Source: Anisakis pegreffii (Eukaryota; Nematoda; Chromadorea; Rhabditida; Anisakidae). Taken from it: a stretch of DNA of 64,000 nucleotides. The stretch's first letter is position 1. Each line of letters begins with the position of its first letter. Below, piece by piece: positions 35,801 through 48,330 of this stretch. The DNA is taken from the NCBI GenBank assembly GCA_035041965.1, contig JAPYMA010002625.1:36001-100000 (forward strand). Direction: 5' to 3'. Below the pieces are notes generated by a model. The model ran no database searches and was not told the origin of the DNA. It saw nothing but the letters and a program-made list of their open reading frames with translations. The position numbers and the translations under genes were made by a program.

Positions 35801-38266
35801 GGGAGGGGGGGTTCCTGAGCAAAGTGGGTGGGTGGGGAGGGTTTCCCGAGCAAGTGGGTGGGGCGGGAGGGTTCCCGAGCAAAGTGGGTGGGGGAGGGGG
35901 TTTCCTGAGCAAAGTGGGTGGGAGGGGGGGTTCCCGAGCAAAGTGGATGGGTGGGGAGGATTTCCCGAGCAAAGTGGGTGGGGCGCGGGGGTTCCCGAGC
36001 AAAAAGTCGGGGAGTGAAACCCACGAGGGGAAACCCGTTATGGGGCAAAGCGGACGCGGGGTTACCCAAGCGAAAAATCTGGAAATAGAATCCTGGAGGA
36101 GGACGCATTTCAACTCAATTTTGAATAAAAGTTTCCCTGCCGACTTGTACTTCTGAAAGTACTCAGATGGCCGGCCAACGATTCTCCTTGTCGGATCAAA
36201 CATTCAATTCGAGGAATTTTTGGTTCACTTTGGCACCGATCATCTGCGAGCATCATTCTCCTTCGCTTCGGAACCTCTACTACAATGAATAACCTCAGCA
36301 AGCACTTCTACATCTAAACTAACGGATGCAGGCTTGGCCGATGCCACAAAATCTACTGGAATTGGAATTCTCTGCAAGCTGAGAATTTTCAGGGAAAATG
36401 GTCGTTTGGTTTTCGAAATTTTAACTTAAAGTGAGCGGTCGATACGAAAAATATTGCTATTGTGCGCGACTGAAGTAGAAAAAGTGCCGTAACAGAAACC
36501 CGCTTAGCCAAAATCAAATAATCTGTTGAGACCATAACCTTCAACCTTTCGATGCAAACTCGTTATGATGACCAGAGATTGGCCTTTCGATTCTGGACCG
36601 CTCGCAAAATCGCTACTTTCCATAATGACCATTCATATACAATTTCGAAAACTAATCGGTAATTTTTCTCGAAAGCTTCTCAGTTTGTAAAGAATTGGAT
36701 TCTCTTTCCAATGGACTATTTGGCATTGGCCGAGCAGATTACTGTTCCAGCATTACAGTTGCTCACAGCAGCACTATTTCTCATAATGACAATTCATTCT
36801 AAATTACATCTTCGAAAACTACACGAGCATTTTTCGTAAGAGTTTCCGAGTTAGTAGATTGTTGAATATGATATTTGTCACGAACTTTGCGCTATAGCAG
36901 TTTTCCGTGCTTAATTTTCACGACTCCATTCAGTGCAATTCATTTTAGGCGCGTAAATAGATTGCAAATTGTCGAACAGTATGCCATTTTCGATCCAGGA
37001 GAACAATATTGGACATTCGGTTTGCGGAAAATATCGAGTTTCGCAGTTGTTAGGGAATCTCCGACGGTGAGCAAATTAGACAAAGGGGAATCAAGACAAA
37101 AAATCGGGGAGCAAGTTACTCGTGAGGGGGGGGGGACCCGTCCGGGAGCAAAGTGGACGAGAAAGGGGACCGCGACCAAAAAGTCGAGGAACAAAACTGT
37201 TGCGGAATCGCCAGGGAGCTAGGTTCCCGTTGGGGCAACGAACACTATTCATAAGCGCGAATAGCATCAAATTGACATTGGTGAAAATGGTATGACTAGT
37301 ACTTGAAGAATGCATATCTTTCATTGACTGTTCCCATATGTGGATTTCTGGTGTTGATGGGTTTATTAAAAAACTTTTCAATATTCTAAGGTGCTGCGTC
37401 AACATATTAGTGGCAATAAATTGCGAACGAACGATTTCCTGTCATCATCTTCAATGAGAATTTTTACTGAATGGCTACAATTATGGTCGTATCACAGCAA
37501 AGACGAGGACAATGGTCATTCGAAGGCGATCAGTTGTGAATCTTGTCGTAAAACTGTTTCAATTATTAAGAATCGATTGAGCGATGAGGATTTCCGAGCA
37601 AATCTACAAGATGGATTTATTGAATATGTTTGTGACGGTCTTCTCCATGAAAAAGCATTTAATTTGGTTAGTGCTGAAATTATCCATACTGTTATTTGTT
37701 TTTAGATTCTTGTTGTTCTTGTAAACGTAAATCATATTCGTTCATTTATTCGTCTTTTGTTGCAGTGCGAGAATCTCTGCCTCACGTACGTGCCAATTTT
37801 GCTGAATCGCTCGTTTGATTACTTGAATGAAGTTGATATTTGCAAAGATGTAAGTAAGTACATGTACTTTAAAACAGCAACAAAAAAATCTTTTCAGTCA
37901 CCAAAATGATGAATTTTTCATCGCATTTTTATTATTGCGCTTATAAAATTTATAATATGGTGCTTTGAAAAGTAGTTTTCTGTCGTCGGCCATACTCGTT
38001 CAATACAATAACCATTCATTGCTATCGGTTACAATTTACTAGAGTATCAAGCAAAACAATAATTTGAATGAACAAAGGTTTTTGTTTATCGGAAAATGTG
38101 TTGCCTGAATCAATCGCAATTCTGATTCTCCACATATGTTTCTATGTGATTCGAACCAATCCAGCAATTCATATGTTAAGTTTCAAAATATTTCCTTAAT
38201 CGCCTTCATATCTTCATTTATTTTAGACACACTCTCTTCTTTCAGAAATTACACTGGTGTTATTAA
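32897..38266 (+). CDS. Secreted protein with three saposin-like (SapB) domains
   Basis: Nine exons, all phase 0: 32897-33070, 33237-33395, 33568-33684, 34113-34250, 34420-34494, 34648-34713, 37391-37666, 37766-37849 and 38246-38266 (stop), about 369 residues. The start MMVMKSVFLLIIFCVYSSVNG is a signal peptide. AAATTTCAG ends four bases before the ATG, which could be a trans-splice site. Domain 1 has CDEC, RFFC with YIEEC, and VCEHFHMC. Domain 2 has CEEC, NVCYYL with GSC, and FCAEMGLC. Domain 3 has CESC, YVCDGLL with LCENLC, and ICKDKLHWC, the last Cys coming from the tiny final exon. These are six-cysteine (domain 3 seven) saposin frameworks, which bind or disrupt lipids in lysosomes or, in nematode SPP proteins, also kill microbes. 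A precursor cut into separate saposins or an intact multidomain protein are both possible. The 2.7-kb intron before domain 3 carries a transposon-like element. Confidence 0.88.
35756..37245. mobile_element. TA-flanked, GC-rich non-autonomous element in the saposin gene
   Basis: The left end GTGTTCGTAGGC and the right end (reverse-complemented GTGTTCGTTGCC) form short inverted repeats, each preceded by TA as in Tc1/mariner-type insertions. Both subterminal regions carry related G-rich sequence (35790-36060 and 37085-37170, sharing GAGCAAAGTGG-type units) that contrasts with the AT-rich window. The middle is ordinary AT-rich DNA with no transposase. It lies wholly inside the intron 34714-37390, so it need not break the gene. 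Confidence 0.55.
35790..36003. repeat. GC-rich minisatellite, 38-40 bp unit
   Basis: Six to seven imperfect copies of a unit built on TTCCCGAGCAAAGTGGGTGG followed by a G-rich run. The copies differ mostly in G-run length and TCCC/TCCT. Several frames on both strands stay open, which follows from the composition and not from coding. Confidence 0.9.
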
Positions 38267-40265
38267 CTTCTTATCACGTGTTTATTTTTGTTGAAATGGA
38301 CGATAATCGAGTGATGGCTACTGTTATTTCACCAGGTTTCGATCCAATGCAATATTCAAACGCAACTTTTTTGATTCCTTTTGATATTGTCATGAAACCA
38401 CTTAAAAAACTGGCTGCAGATCAGTCGACTCTCACCGTTCCTTCCTTTGTTATGTGTGGTCGAACTGGGCTGCTTATGAAGCTGTTAGACCCAATAGTCT
38501 ACACGTTTTATTTATATTAGATAATGATTAACTCTAGCTCTTCTAAACCGTCTACCCAGCTGTTATATTCGAATGATAATAAAGCAAATAAAAAAGGAAG
38601 GGAGTGGGAAGGGGTAAAGACATCGAAGGCTTATTTTACGTCATGTTTCGATCAAATACGATTGCATTTGATTGAATTTGATTTGATTCTCAATTTAGTT
38701 TCTTTCACAAAACTAATTTCCTTTTTATAATGTGATTATTTGCTATCTCTTAATCATCTTTTGCAATCGTACAATGCACTGAGTCTTTGATTTGTTTCTG
38801 TGTGTTTGCGAAAAAAAATAATTCATCATCAACTGTTTCGTCAAGACTTTTATATTCTATAACATGGATCAACAAAGCGAGATCGTTGTGATATGGTTGT
38901 GCTGATTAAAAACTGAAGGAATTGAACTGAGTTGAAATGTGTGCTGAAATGAATAATTTGAAATCGTTTTTATATGCAATCAGTTCTTGCTTAAGTTGCG
39001 ATAAATAAATTGCAAGAGAAGAGGTCGTATTTTTTCGACACAATTTGTTTGTCTTGATGATGCAGTTGAAACAACGCACGATCCACCATATGCAATTCTA
39101 GTTGGCTTGCTGGTTGCTTGCATACACGCAAACTCATCAAGTGGTTCACTTCAAATTCATTTCGAATATGAAAACCCCAAAAAATCTTTATCGTATTTTC
39201 TGGTGCCCAAATTTATGCAATTCTTCCTTTTCCTCTTTTCCTTCGTCTAGACTAATTAACTTCGAAAGTATGAAAATATAATAAGTTCAAACTGATTTAT
39301 TCGTCTAGCTTGCGATTGAGAAATGCAGAAAACTGAGTAAAAAACTTCAAAACCACCGTGGTGACAAAAGTGTACATATGTGGAATAATCTGTTGGGCGA
39401 GATACGCTAGATCTAATAAGAAAGTTTGCCACCGTAAAAAGTTTATCATTATCAATTCTGTTCTTCTCTCAGCAAATTTAAGATCGGAAAACTTGATAAA
39501 CACAAGACTGATGAATTCAGAATTGTTTTTGAAAAGCCTGACTTGTTTAGAAAGAGTTCAACTCTAATGCCTGTTTGCTGTTTCATTTAGTTTTTCATTA
39601 CTTCTGTTTTTGTTCTATTCAGTATTTATAAGTGAGATATAACAATTATACAGTACATCAATGAAGTTTTTTTCAAGTGACTTTTCATGATCAAGATAGT
39701 TGAATCGAGCTGCGTTCATTTGATTCGATTCGAGGTATTGAGTGTGATAAATTGAGCAGAAGTTAGGCATCGAGGGCATGAGTTGATCTTCGCTTTAATG
39801 AATGCAATTAGTGCATATAAATCATACACAATGTTCAACTATTACATTCTTACTGTTTTTAATTTCAAAAAATTCAGTTGCCTTCAAGAAAACCTTTCGA
39901 GTCGAAAACATGAATTTCAAATTTTCGTAATTCAAGAAAACCCTCAGCAACGAAACTCCATTAAAATTTATCCAAACTTCTTTCTTAATGGTAATTTATC
40001 ATTAATGATAATTAAGTGATTTCTACTGGTAATTCATCACTTTTATTCTCGAATTGCTATTCATAAATTTTCACCTTACTATTAATCAGCCACAATCAGC
40101 AATGAGATAGCTTGAAATGGATGATAAGATAAAACAAATGTAACATTTATTCTTGCTATTATTCCAGCTCATTTCAGTTCATTCATCATCATTCATTCAC
40201 AAACTTCATAGGTGCCATATCGATTGAATAAACCATTTCATAGTATGCAATTGACAAAAACATAA
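38267..40265. other. Downstream of saposin gene, no clear gene
   Basis: The saposin 3' UTR should lie here. A frame at 38257-38520 overlaps the last saposin exon in another frame and has coding-like composition (VEMDDNRVMATVISPGFDPM). It might be an alternative 3' end, but no homology is seen. The rest shows nothing. Confidence 0.4.
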
Positions 40266-40500
40266 TAGTAATAATAATAATAATAATAATACTTAAATAA
40301 TAATGAATATAATAATAAATATAATAATAAATGCAATAATAAATATGATAATAGTAAATATAATAATAATAACAACAATAATAATACTCGAATAATAATG
40401 AATATAATAATAAATATAATGATAATAAATGCAATAATAAATATGATAATAGTAAATATAATAATAATAATAATGATAATAATAATAAGAACAGTAATAA
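40266..40500. repeat. AAT/ATA-type microsatellite compound
   Basis: Degenerate TAA-based repeat containing an imperfect tandem duplication of about 120 bp: the AATAATGAATATAATAATAA pattern recurs at 40300 and 40394. Open frames across it are artefacts. Confidence 0.9.
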
Positions 40501-41334
40501 TGGTAATAGTGATAAGCGTAACAGTTTTAACAATGGTAAATTACATAATAAAAAGTTTCCTTCAATGTCGAAGAAACAGTGCTTATCAGCTTTCGATGCA
40601 ACTAGTTGGCAAAATTCACAGTTGTAATTGGTTACAGGAAGAGGTCAAACGGAGAGTTCACAGCAGGATGAAACGATCGATCAGTTTTCGAGTTAATGTG
40701 AGCCATAAGCCGTCAAAAAGTCCAAAATGACACCTCTGCTGGTTTTTCAATCTTATCCGTTCTCATTCTATCCAGATTCTTTTCCTTATTCAACAATCAT
40801 ATCACCTTGAATAATTCCATGTTCGATCTTGTATGAGGCTCAAATTGAACTAATCAAAGCAAAACAATCAACAAAGCGAATAATCAGCAAATTAAATGAT
40901 AAGCTGGATAGAATTGCTTCATTTTCTTCTTCTTCGCTCGAACAAAACGCATTGTATTGGTGAGAAATAACAATTCTTGAATTGACTAATTGAACGTAAA
41001 TTAACGTTGTGTGCAATTGATGATAATTGAGGTGAACGTTTGTGATTTTCTTTGTTCGATTCATTATTGTTACGGTACTTATCATTAATGTCATCACTCG
41101 ACAATGATGATAAGTCCAGAGATGATACACCTTCCCCGTCTACGTCACCACCATTAATCAGTTGTTGCAGACGATCATTGTTGAATTGCGATTGCAGTAC
41201 TGAACGTCGCCTTAATAATATTAACAATAATAATAATCATATGTAACACGCAAAAACAATAATGAATCCTGCATGAGTAAATATTACGTAAAGTACTAAC
41301 AGTTATGGCAATAATAAAAGTAACAATAAAAATA
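40501..41334. other. Non-coding stretch with short Ser/Asp-rich frames
   Basis: A minus-strand frame at 40919-41227 has a Ser/Asp/Asn-rich composition (SSLDLSSLSSDDINDKYRNN) that might be an exon. No splice partner or homology supports it. Confidence 0.35.
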
Positions 41335-41343
41335 ATAATAGGA

Positions 41344-41378
<35 letters not shown>

Positions 41379-41386
41379 ATAATGAT
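41335..41386. repeat. AAT microsatellite
   Basis: AAT units with few interruptions. Confidence 0.9.
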
Positions 41387-41933
41387 AATTACAATGATAA
41401 CAACAATAATGATAACGATACAAATGAAATTGTTGTCATTAATGATGTCTTTATAGCACCTTTTTAAAAACTGTTCTATTCTGTTCAAACAATTCTATGA
41501 CTATTTTATGACTATTGCTCCAAGATGACTATTCTATTCTATCCTGTGCATTTTTTGAGAAGTGTTCTATTCTATTCTTTCGGGCTCAAAAACGACTCTA
41601 TTGTATTTTGTTCTATTCTGTGCGTTCCTCGTTTGCGAACTGTTCTATTCTATTCCTTAGAATAGAAAAAAACCGAATACTTTAACCGGAATAAAGACAT
41701 CGATAGTTGTCATGGCTATCAACCTGAATAAAATGGGACTATAAATAATGAAAATTCCATTAAATTTTACTGTTCCTAAGAGATAGCACAATATCAAAAT
41801 CATTTAATAGAACTTTTAATAATAGCAATATGATAATATTGATTCATCAATAATCGCTGCATCAATTTCAACTGTTCATTTCTAATTTATCGTCCGATCC
41901 ACATAGAACACTGACTATGAACTGGACAGTGTT

Positions 41934-42161
41934 TCATATAAGATATTTTTTGCAATGTTGCTTACAATTAGTGCGCAACAGTCGAAAATTAGAAAAGGCC
42001 AACCATATGCAAATCTGCTGTCCTCCCTTCTTCTCACTAGGTTCATCGTAAACAAGTGTCGATTTAAAAACCAGATTCACTAGTTGACTGTTTGAAGTGA
42101 CAAGTGACTGCATGTTGATGACCATTACTACCAATAAAGCATTTAAAGCTAATCGCATCAT
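41934..42161 (-). CDS. Possible small secreted peptide, 75 residues
   Basis: The frame begins MMRLALNALLVVMVINMQSL, a good signal peptide with cleavage possible after VTS, and runs to a Cys-containing basic end (TNCKQHCKKYLI). There is one more Cys in QQICIWLAF, so three in total. No family is recognised. It is isolated between AAT repeats. Length, signal peptide and basic end fit a secreted peptide, but a chance frame of this size is not rare here. Confidence 0.35.
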   Translation of the reverse strand: MMRLALNALLVVMVINMQSLVTSNSQLVNLVFKSTLVYDEPSEKKGGQQICIWLAFSNFRLLRTNCKQHCKKYLI

Positions 42162-42802
42162 CCCACGGTTATTACGTAAACATCGTTTAATGATTCTTAC
42201 GAGTGATAGCAGTAAACAGTATTGGTGAAAAATAATACCACTTGAAAGAAACTGTTAGTGTTGTTGATTTTAAAATTAAAGAAATACTCATTTAGTTAAT
42301 GACTCTGAGCGCAATATGTTTTAAGTAACTGGCACGCTTATGTTATCAACGGTGAGTGTTGTTTGTTTCAAATGCCAAATGCATAAATTAATAGACCCAA
42401 CAAAATATATGCATATTTCAAAATCGTCATTGCATAAATATTCAATGATTGAGTTGACAGATGAGGGCATAGCTGGAAATTTCGATTCCTCACTAAAATT
42501 CTAGTATTAATCTCGTTCTGTTTAACGAGGGTAAGGACTGAACTATTGAGAGTATTACAATATCATTAATTTCATATTTACATACATAACTGCCAACTTT
42601 TGTAAAACAACAATAGTACTGATATTAGTGACAGATGTTGTTGCTGATCAGTGACAATTTGTTGAACGCTAGCTTTCGATCTGAGGGATTGGTTTGATCA
42701 AATTCAATCGCAACGCTTGCTGATCATGGCAAATTCATAACAATATACTCAATAATACATCTCATGAAATTGTGGGAGAAATTTTCATACATTGGAAAGT
42801 TC

Positions 42803-42833
42803 AGTAATGATAACAATACCAATAATAACGATA

Positions 42834-42892
<59 letters not shown>

Positions 42893-42908
42893 GATAATAA
42901 TAATAACG

Positions 42909-42948
<40 letters not shown>

Positions 42949-42993
42949 TAATAATAATAATAATGATTATAATAATAATAATAATAATAATAT
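42803..42993. repeat. AAT microsatellite, about 190 bp
   Basis: Long TAA/AAT run with scattered C and G substitutions. All frames through it (polyAsn, polyIle, polyTyr) are artefacts. Confidence 0.95.
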
Positions 42994-45094
42994 ATATTCA
43001 TATCTAAATTTTGTTTTCAACAACTAGATTCTAACGCCACAATAATTTGAATAATCATTCCTTTCATTTACGTTGGACTGTCCGTTGTTCTTTAGTGAAA
43101 ATAAATCAATTTCCCATGCTCATGAGAACCCATTGAAATTACAACTTTCTGCAGACATTCTTGAACAGTGTCATGGACGAATACCTTTTAGTATTACTGT
43201 TGTATTAATTATATCATTATCATCATTGCAATTATTATTGTAATTATTATTATTATTATTGTGATGGCAACAATAATAACAATTAATATTATTGTTATTA
43301 TTTTTGAAAATTTCTTGGAAAAAAATTCCATTCAAAACGAAAAATGAAAGGAAAATCAACAGATTAGTCAGTTAAAGAAATAATTTTGAAGAAGTGCCCT
43401 ACAAATTGTTGATACGATGAATTGTGGTGACGGGTGGAAAATTCCATCCATTCGTAATGGTTGCGTTTATTGCATACCTGAAAAAGAAACGGATTTTATT
43501 CGAATGATTTCGAAAACTTGAGGTTATCATCCTTGCTACTAGCATCCTGAATATTTGTATCATTCACATTATATTTCTTACTCTCATTGGTCATTAGTTG
43601 TTATTGTTTAATTGTTACAACAATTGTTCTGCGTATTCTTCAGTACAGAATGCGATTGCTATTATGTATTCATTGTTGTTAAGTGCCTGTTTGCCTGTTA
43701 AAATGACTTCGCTGCAACCTTCCATAAAGTTGTTTCAGAAGGAAGTTCTAACTAGGGCTTTTGCCTAACGAACCAATTCTTAGCATTCATTCGTCAAATT
43801 CCTACCAAAACATTGCAAAAATTTCTTATTAACAACCTGAAAATTGATTTATACATGGAACAATATGCAAGCATTTGTATTTCAAGTACAATTAAAATAA
43901 ATATCCAGTATTGCGGAATCGTCTATTGAAGATTACCATCACCAGAATTGAGGGCGTGAAACTTAATGTTGAAAAGATGAGAGTTCATTAATCAAATCAA
44001 CTTATCGAATTGGTCGAAAAATGATATGATGAGATCAAAAGGGAACTTAGAAAATGGAACAACAAAAGTTTTTATTGTATTTCTAATTATACATTTCATC
44101 CTCTTTCATGTCAGATACTTTGGAAGTTTCTTATTGCTTCTTCATTTTCTTAGTCTCAATTCTGTTATTTCCTAATTCACGCGTTATTCATTCATTATGC
44201 CTATTGAAATTTCAACTATTTTCTTGAAAATTTCACCAGATTATGGCGATAAAATAACGAGCGTTGATTGTATTCAATATTTTATAATATATGACCAGTA
44301 AATTTTAGATGATACAATTATAAATGTGTATTTACACACATGTATTCACTTATTTATCGAAATGTTTGTAAAGAAACTAAACTTCAGTTTATTTTATTTT
44401 AAGTAATAGCAGCACTATACTATCGCTTGAGTAGAAATAATGCTCAAATGCATTACCACGCGTTCATTAATTAAGGTTTCAAAATGAACGAATACCGATT
44501 AAACATTCATTAAGTATTACGGTTTTGAGTTGTAACTGACTACTCATTCATTGAAGAGAATAAGAAACGATTGTGCAATGATTGTAAGTTCCATGTGCTA
44601 TTAGACTTGTTCGATGCTGACGTGAAATTCACTGCGCGAGAGGATATCTCTTGATATTTGTACAGAAGAAGAACATCAAACTACAGCTGCACTTCAAGAG
44701 TTTTAATGCATCAATTAATAAGTCTTAGGCCTCACGAATTTAATCTGACATGGTTTCATATCATGAGAATTCTTTCTGATTATCCTATGCATAATATGGA
44801 ACAAACGATATCGAAAAATGAGAGAACAATATGAATTTCAATATATTTCGAAGAAATACGGTATGCGGATTACACCAATGCGATAATTCCAATAGCGACG
44901 ATAATACTGCGTGAGCAGCTACATTAATATCAATGATAACATTGGAAAATAATAATAATTTATAGTGAATAATATATCTGCTACTGGAATAATAACTTAT
45001 TTTAGTACGTATGAGTGATACAAATTCACATGAATTTCGATAAAATTATCTGCTGATTTTGATAATGCATATTTAATAACTATTCAACTTCACA

Positions 45095-45096
<2 letters not shown>
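42994..45096. other. Non-coding stretch
   Basis: AT-rich with short ATT repeats near 43.2 kb. No splice-consistent coding exons are seen. Confidence 0.5.

Positions 45097-45151
<55 letters not shown>
45097..45151. repeat. TA dinucleotide microsatellite
   Basis: About 27 uninterrupted TA units. Confidence 0.95.
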
Positions 45152-45155
<4 letters not shown>

Positions 45156-48090
45156 TTATAAATAAAACATATGCATATAACTATATATAGAATTATGTAA
45201 GGCCACAATATGATGGCATGCAATCATTGTATGTTTATGTGAGAAATGTAACTTTTAAGAAAGGTAAATCTGTGCATTTGTTCTCGTTTACTGAATAATC
45301 AACACGAATAGATATGACTCGTTTCTCCGAACACTTCAAAAGGGAATATTTTATTAATGGAACATGTCGCAATAATAGTAGTAGAAGTGGTAGGAGTAAT
45401 AGTAAGACTAGTAAAAGTATTATACTAATAACAGTATCTTGAAGAACAATCATAAATAGCATCCATACTAATGTTGACAGCAAAGTACCATGCTAAACCC
45501 TCATCAAATTATGAATGAAACATGAACGTATTATAACATATCGACCATGGAGTAATAATAATGATTGTAATAACAATAACGATAATAATCACACTTAAAA
45601 ACATCCATAATAATTGTGCTAGTAATAGTAATAGTAGTAATAATAATAACAATAATAATATTAATAATAATAATATTCTGATCATTAATAATCCAGAGCA
45701 GATAACTGATATGAATCGTAATTAACGATATTAGGGTATCAATACAACAAAACATTCAGCGTTCAATCATTTCTAAATATTACTGCGAACTCATCACAGT
45801 TAATGCTCAATATTAACTGTCGAAAGTATCGTAAGTATTGTCGAAAGATCTAGAATGCACATCGCTACTGAAATACCTAATTCACTGTTCATATGCAAAA
45901 TGCAACCTTACAGTATCATCATAACTTCTAAACTAGCAATTATCAATGAATACAATATAATGCATCCTTCAATCGAATCAATTTTACTTCATTTTAAAAA
46001 CTTACCATTTCGTGACAAACACTGCCATGATGAAAACGATCAACATATTTGACGATGTCTGTGCATGTGATCTTCCAATGAAAATCATCGCTTACACCTA
46101 AGGAGTTTCACTGAAATAATAAACGAACAAGGAATACGTAGAATGATGAAGAAAATCAAGTCCAGTTAGTGCGGCGTGTACTATATTCAAGTTAAAATCT
46201 TCTTTTTCAACTTCTACTTCTCATCATTTCTAAAACAATGCCAGAATAGTGAAGCTGAACTGCATCTAACAACGAGGCAGTGTGGAAGCATCGAATTGGT
46301 TGGAGAGCAATGAGAAGAGGATGAGTAATGAAGAAGCCAGGGCGATATTGAAGATGAAAGACGTCACACCTAGACGTCTTCACCATTTAAGGAGGTAATC
46401 CACTGAACTGTTTGAAGTTTCGAAATGCCTGTTCCTTGAGAAAGGCGTTCATATATATAGTAGGAAGAATCAAAAATACACAATAGCCTTTCAAAATTTC
46501 TGAGAACTGATTGATTTTTATTTCACCAAAATGATTAGTTCGTTCACACACGCCTTTCCAACCCAAATTCTCGTTGATTCACATGCTCATTGATAAATTC
46601 ATGTTGTTTCTTTAACGTTTATCCGTTAACAAAATCCACAGAATTCGTTAAAGGCGTGGCTTCCTGGATACTCCACCCAACTAACTACTGACGAATCGAG
46701 CAATCTACCCACATAACTTCTAATTTCATGCATGCCTTCAGAATGCTTGAAGTTGGGCCAGACCCTTTGAATTTTCATTCATGCTTAACATAAAATTTGA
46801 TGTAGGTGAAGAAACATCGATATGCATCTATTGAAACTGTCGAGAGGGAATCATCTGAACGGTTCAATGCATTAGCAAATTGTAGCGTAAACGAAAGCAT
46901 AAACGGCAAAGAGCAGAATATCTGGTTTTCAACAGGAAGTGTCGGAAAAAGCTGCATTCGAGTCTTTTTTAAAGTCATCTGTTTCTCTTAGAACAGAACT
47001 AATCAATCCGTTCTTGATAACAATAACAGTGAAAGTTTTCATCTTCTTCTGACTTCGGGACTTGTCAAGCGTAAAGAGTATTCATTCCTAGAAGTATGGT
47101 GTTTTACCGAGGAAACAGACATATTCGCGATAAAAAATGAGCAAATGTTGACGAAATAGGCGAAGATTTCTATGATTAATTCATTTGAAAAATTCATATT
47201 TTATGAGTGTAAAACATCTATTTTACTCAAACGATCGCCTTAAAATCGTTTATCGTTTTATGAAAGTGCAATGAACTGTGCATCAATAACTCTCTAAATT
47301 GCAAATTCCCACGGAAAAATACTGAAAAACGCCTTCTGCGCTTTCGTTGAACGGTTATTGTAAAAGCGGTATTCCATCTAAGAATCAACTGAGTCTCGGA
47401 ATACTCATTTTACTTATGGGCCAATCCTTTGTACTTGAAGCGTGACTATACAGATGAACAAATACATGGTATTGAAAATCTAGCAATATTAATAATGAAA
47501 CGAGAGCAAAATTGCTCAAAATGCACAAATTTTGACGAAATTTCCAGCTTGCAGCCGTGAATTTTCTAGATAGCAAAGTTGAAATCCGGGAGAGGCATAG
47601 GATGCATTCTCCACGTTTGAACTGATGACCGGATATATATGAGTTCCCTGAGACTTCCGAAATAGAATGAACTAATCTTTCCTATTTCTTCGGATTATAT
47701 TCCAAGTTGTTCAAACTTAGAAGCCTGAAATTTAGGCTTCGTGCTTTTGGAATTGAACAAATCTGCAGTTTGAGTTGATCTCACGAGGTGCGCCTAATCT
47801 GCACGTTATTTGCTACTTAATTGTGCAAACAATTATTTGTTTACAATGAATTGCAACTTACGAAACATTTGTGAGAAAAAAGGCTTTTGTTTAAAAAGAC
47901 TTTTCTCTATGCAAATGCATATGATAGGAATTAGTTGCTAGTTCCATTATTTATAGTGTTGCTAATGTCATTAGCATAACCACATTTTGCGTTTTAAAAT
48001 AGGCCAGTGGTTCTCATAGGTGGTGAAATTACCCATTGTGGGCTATTTGGGGATAACGGAGGAGGTCGGGAAATTAGTATTTCCTGCAGC
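45152..48090. other. Non-coding stretch
   Basis: Contains a short AAT-type repeat near 45.6 kb. Open frames on both strands near 46.8-47.0 kb overlap one another and neither is preferred. No gene is recognised. Confidence 0.5.
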
Positions 48091-48094
48091 TGCT

Positions 48095-48330
48095 ATGTTA
48101 TGATAGAACGCCATTGTGATGATGTTTTTTCACTCGAGTATGTAAATGCGATTAGTTAATGGCAGCACTCTTCCTTCTATTTTCTGAGTATCATTAGTTT
48201 ATCCGGGCCTAAACAATAGTCTTTTTAGTCACAAATCTTTTGTAAGTTCTTCAATACATTGACTGACATCGTCTCTCATCAACATTGGGGATTGATTGAG
48301 AGAAACTAATAATTTTCGAGACCGGAGTCG
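48095..48330 (-). pseudogene. Diverged direct-repeat copy A of a gene-like fragment
   Basis: This is similar to 49560-49800 along its length. On the minus strand a piece reads MLMRDDVSQCIEELTKDL, matching LLMRDGVSQYIKTQDICDF of copy B, then is broken by stops and shifts. This suggests a decayed coding copy or an old repeat. Confidence 0.5.

Noticed and set aside
35704..36203. Several long frames on both strands across the GC-rich repeat (Gly/Trp-rich and Pro-rich)
   Set aside because: All follow from the minisatellite composition. Frames are open on both strands at once and change with G-run length.
42764..43027. PolyAsn, polyIle and polyTyr frames
   Set aside because: They are translations of an AAT microsatellite.
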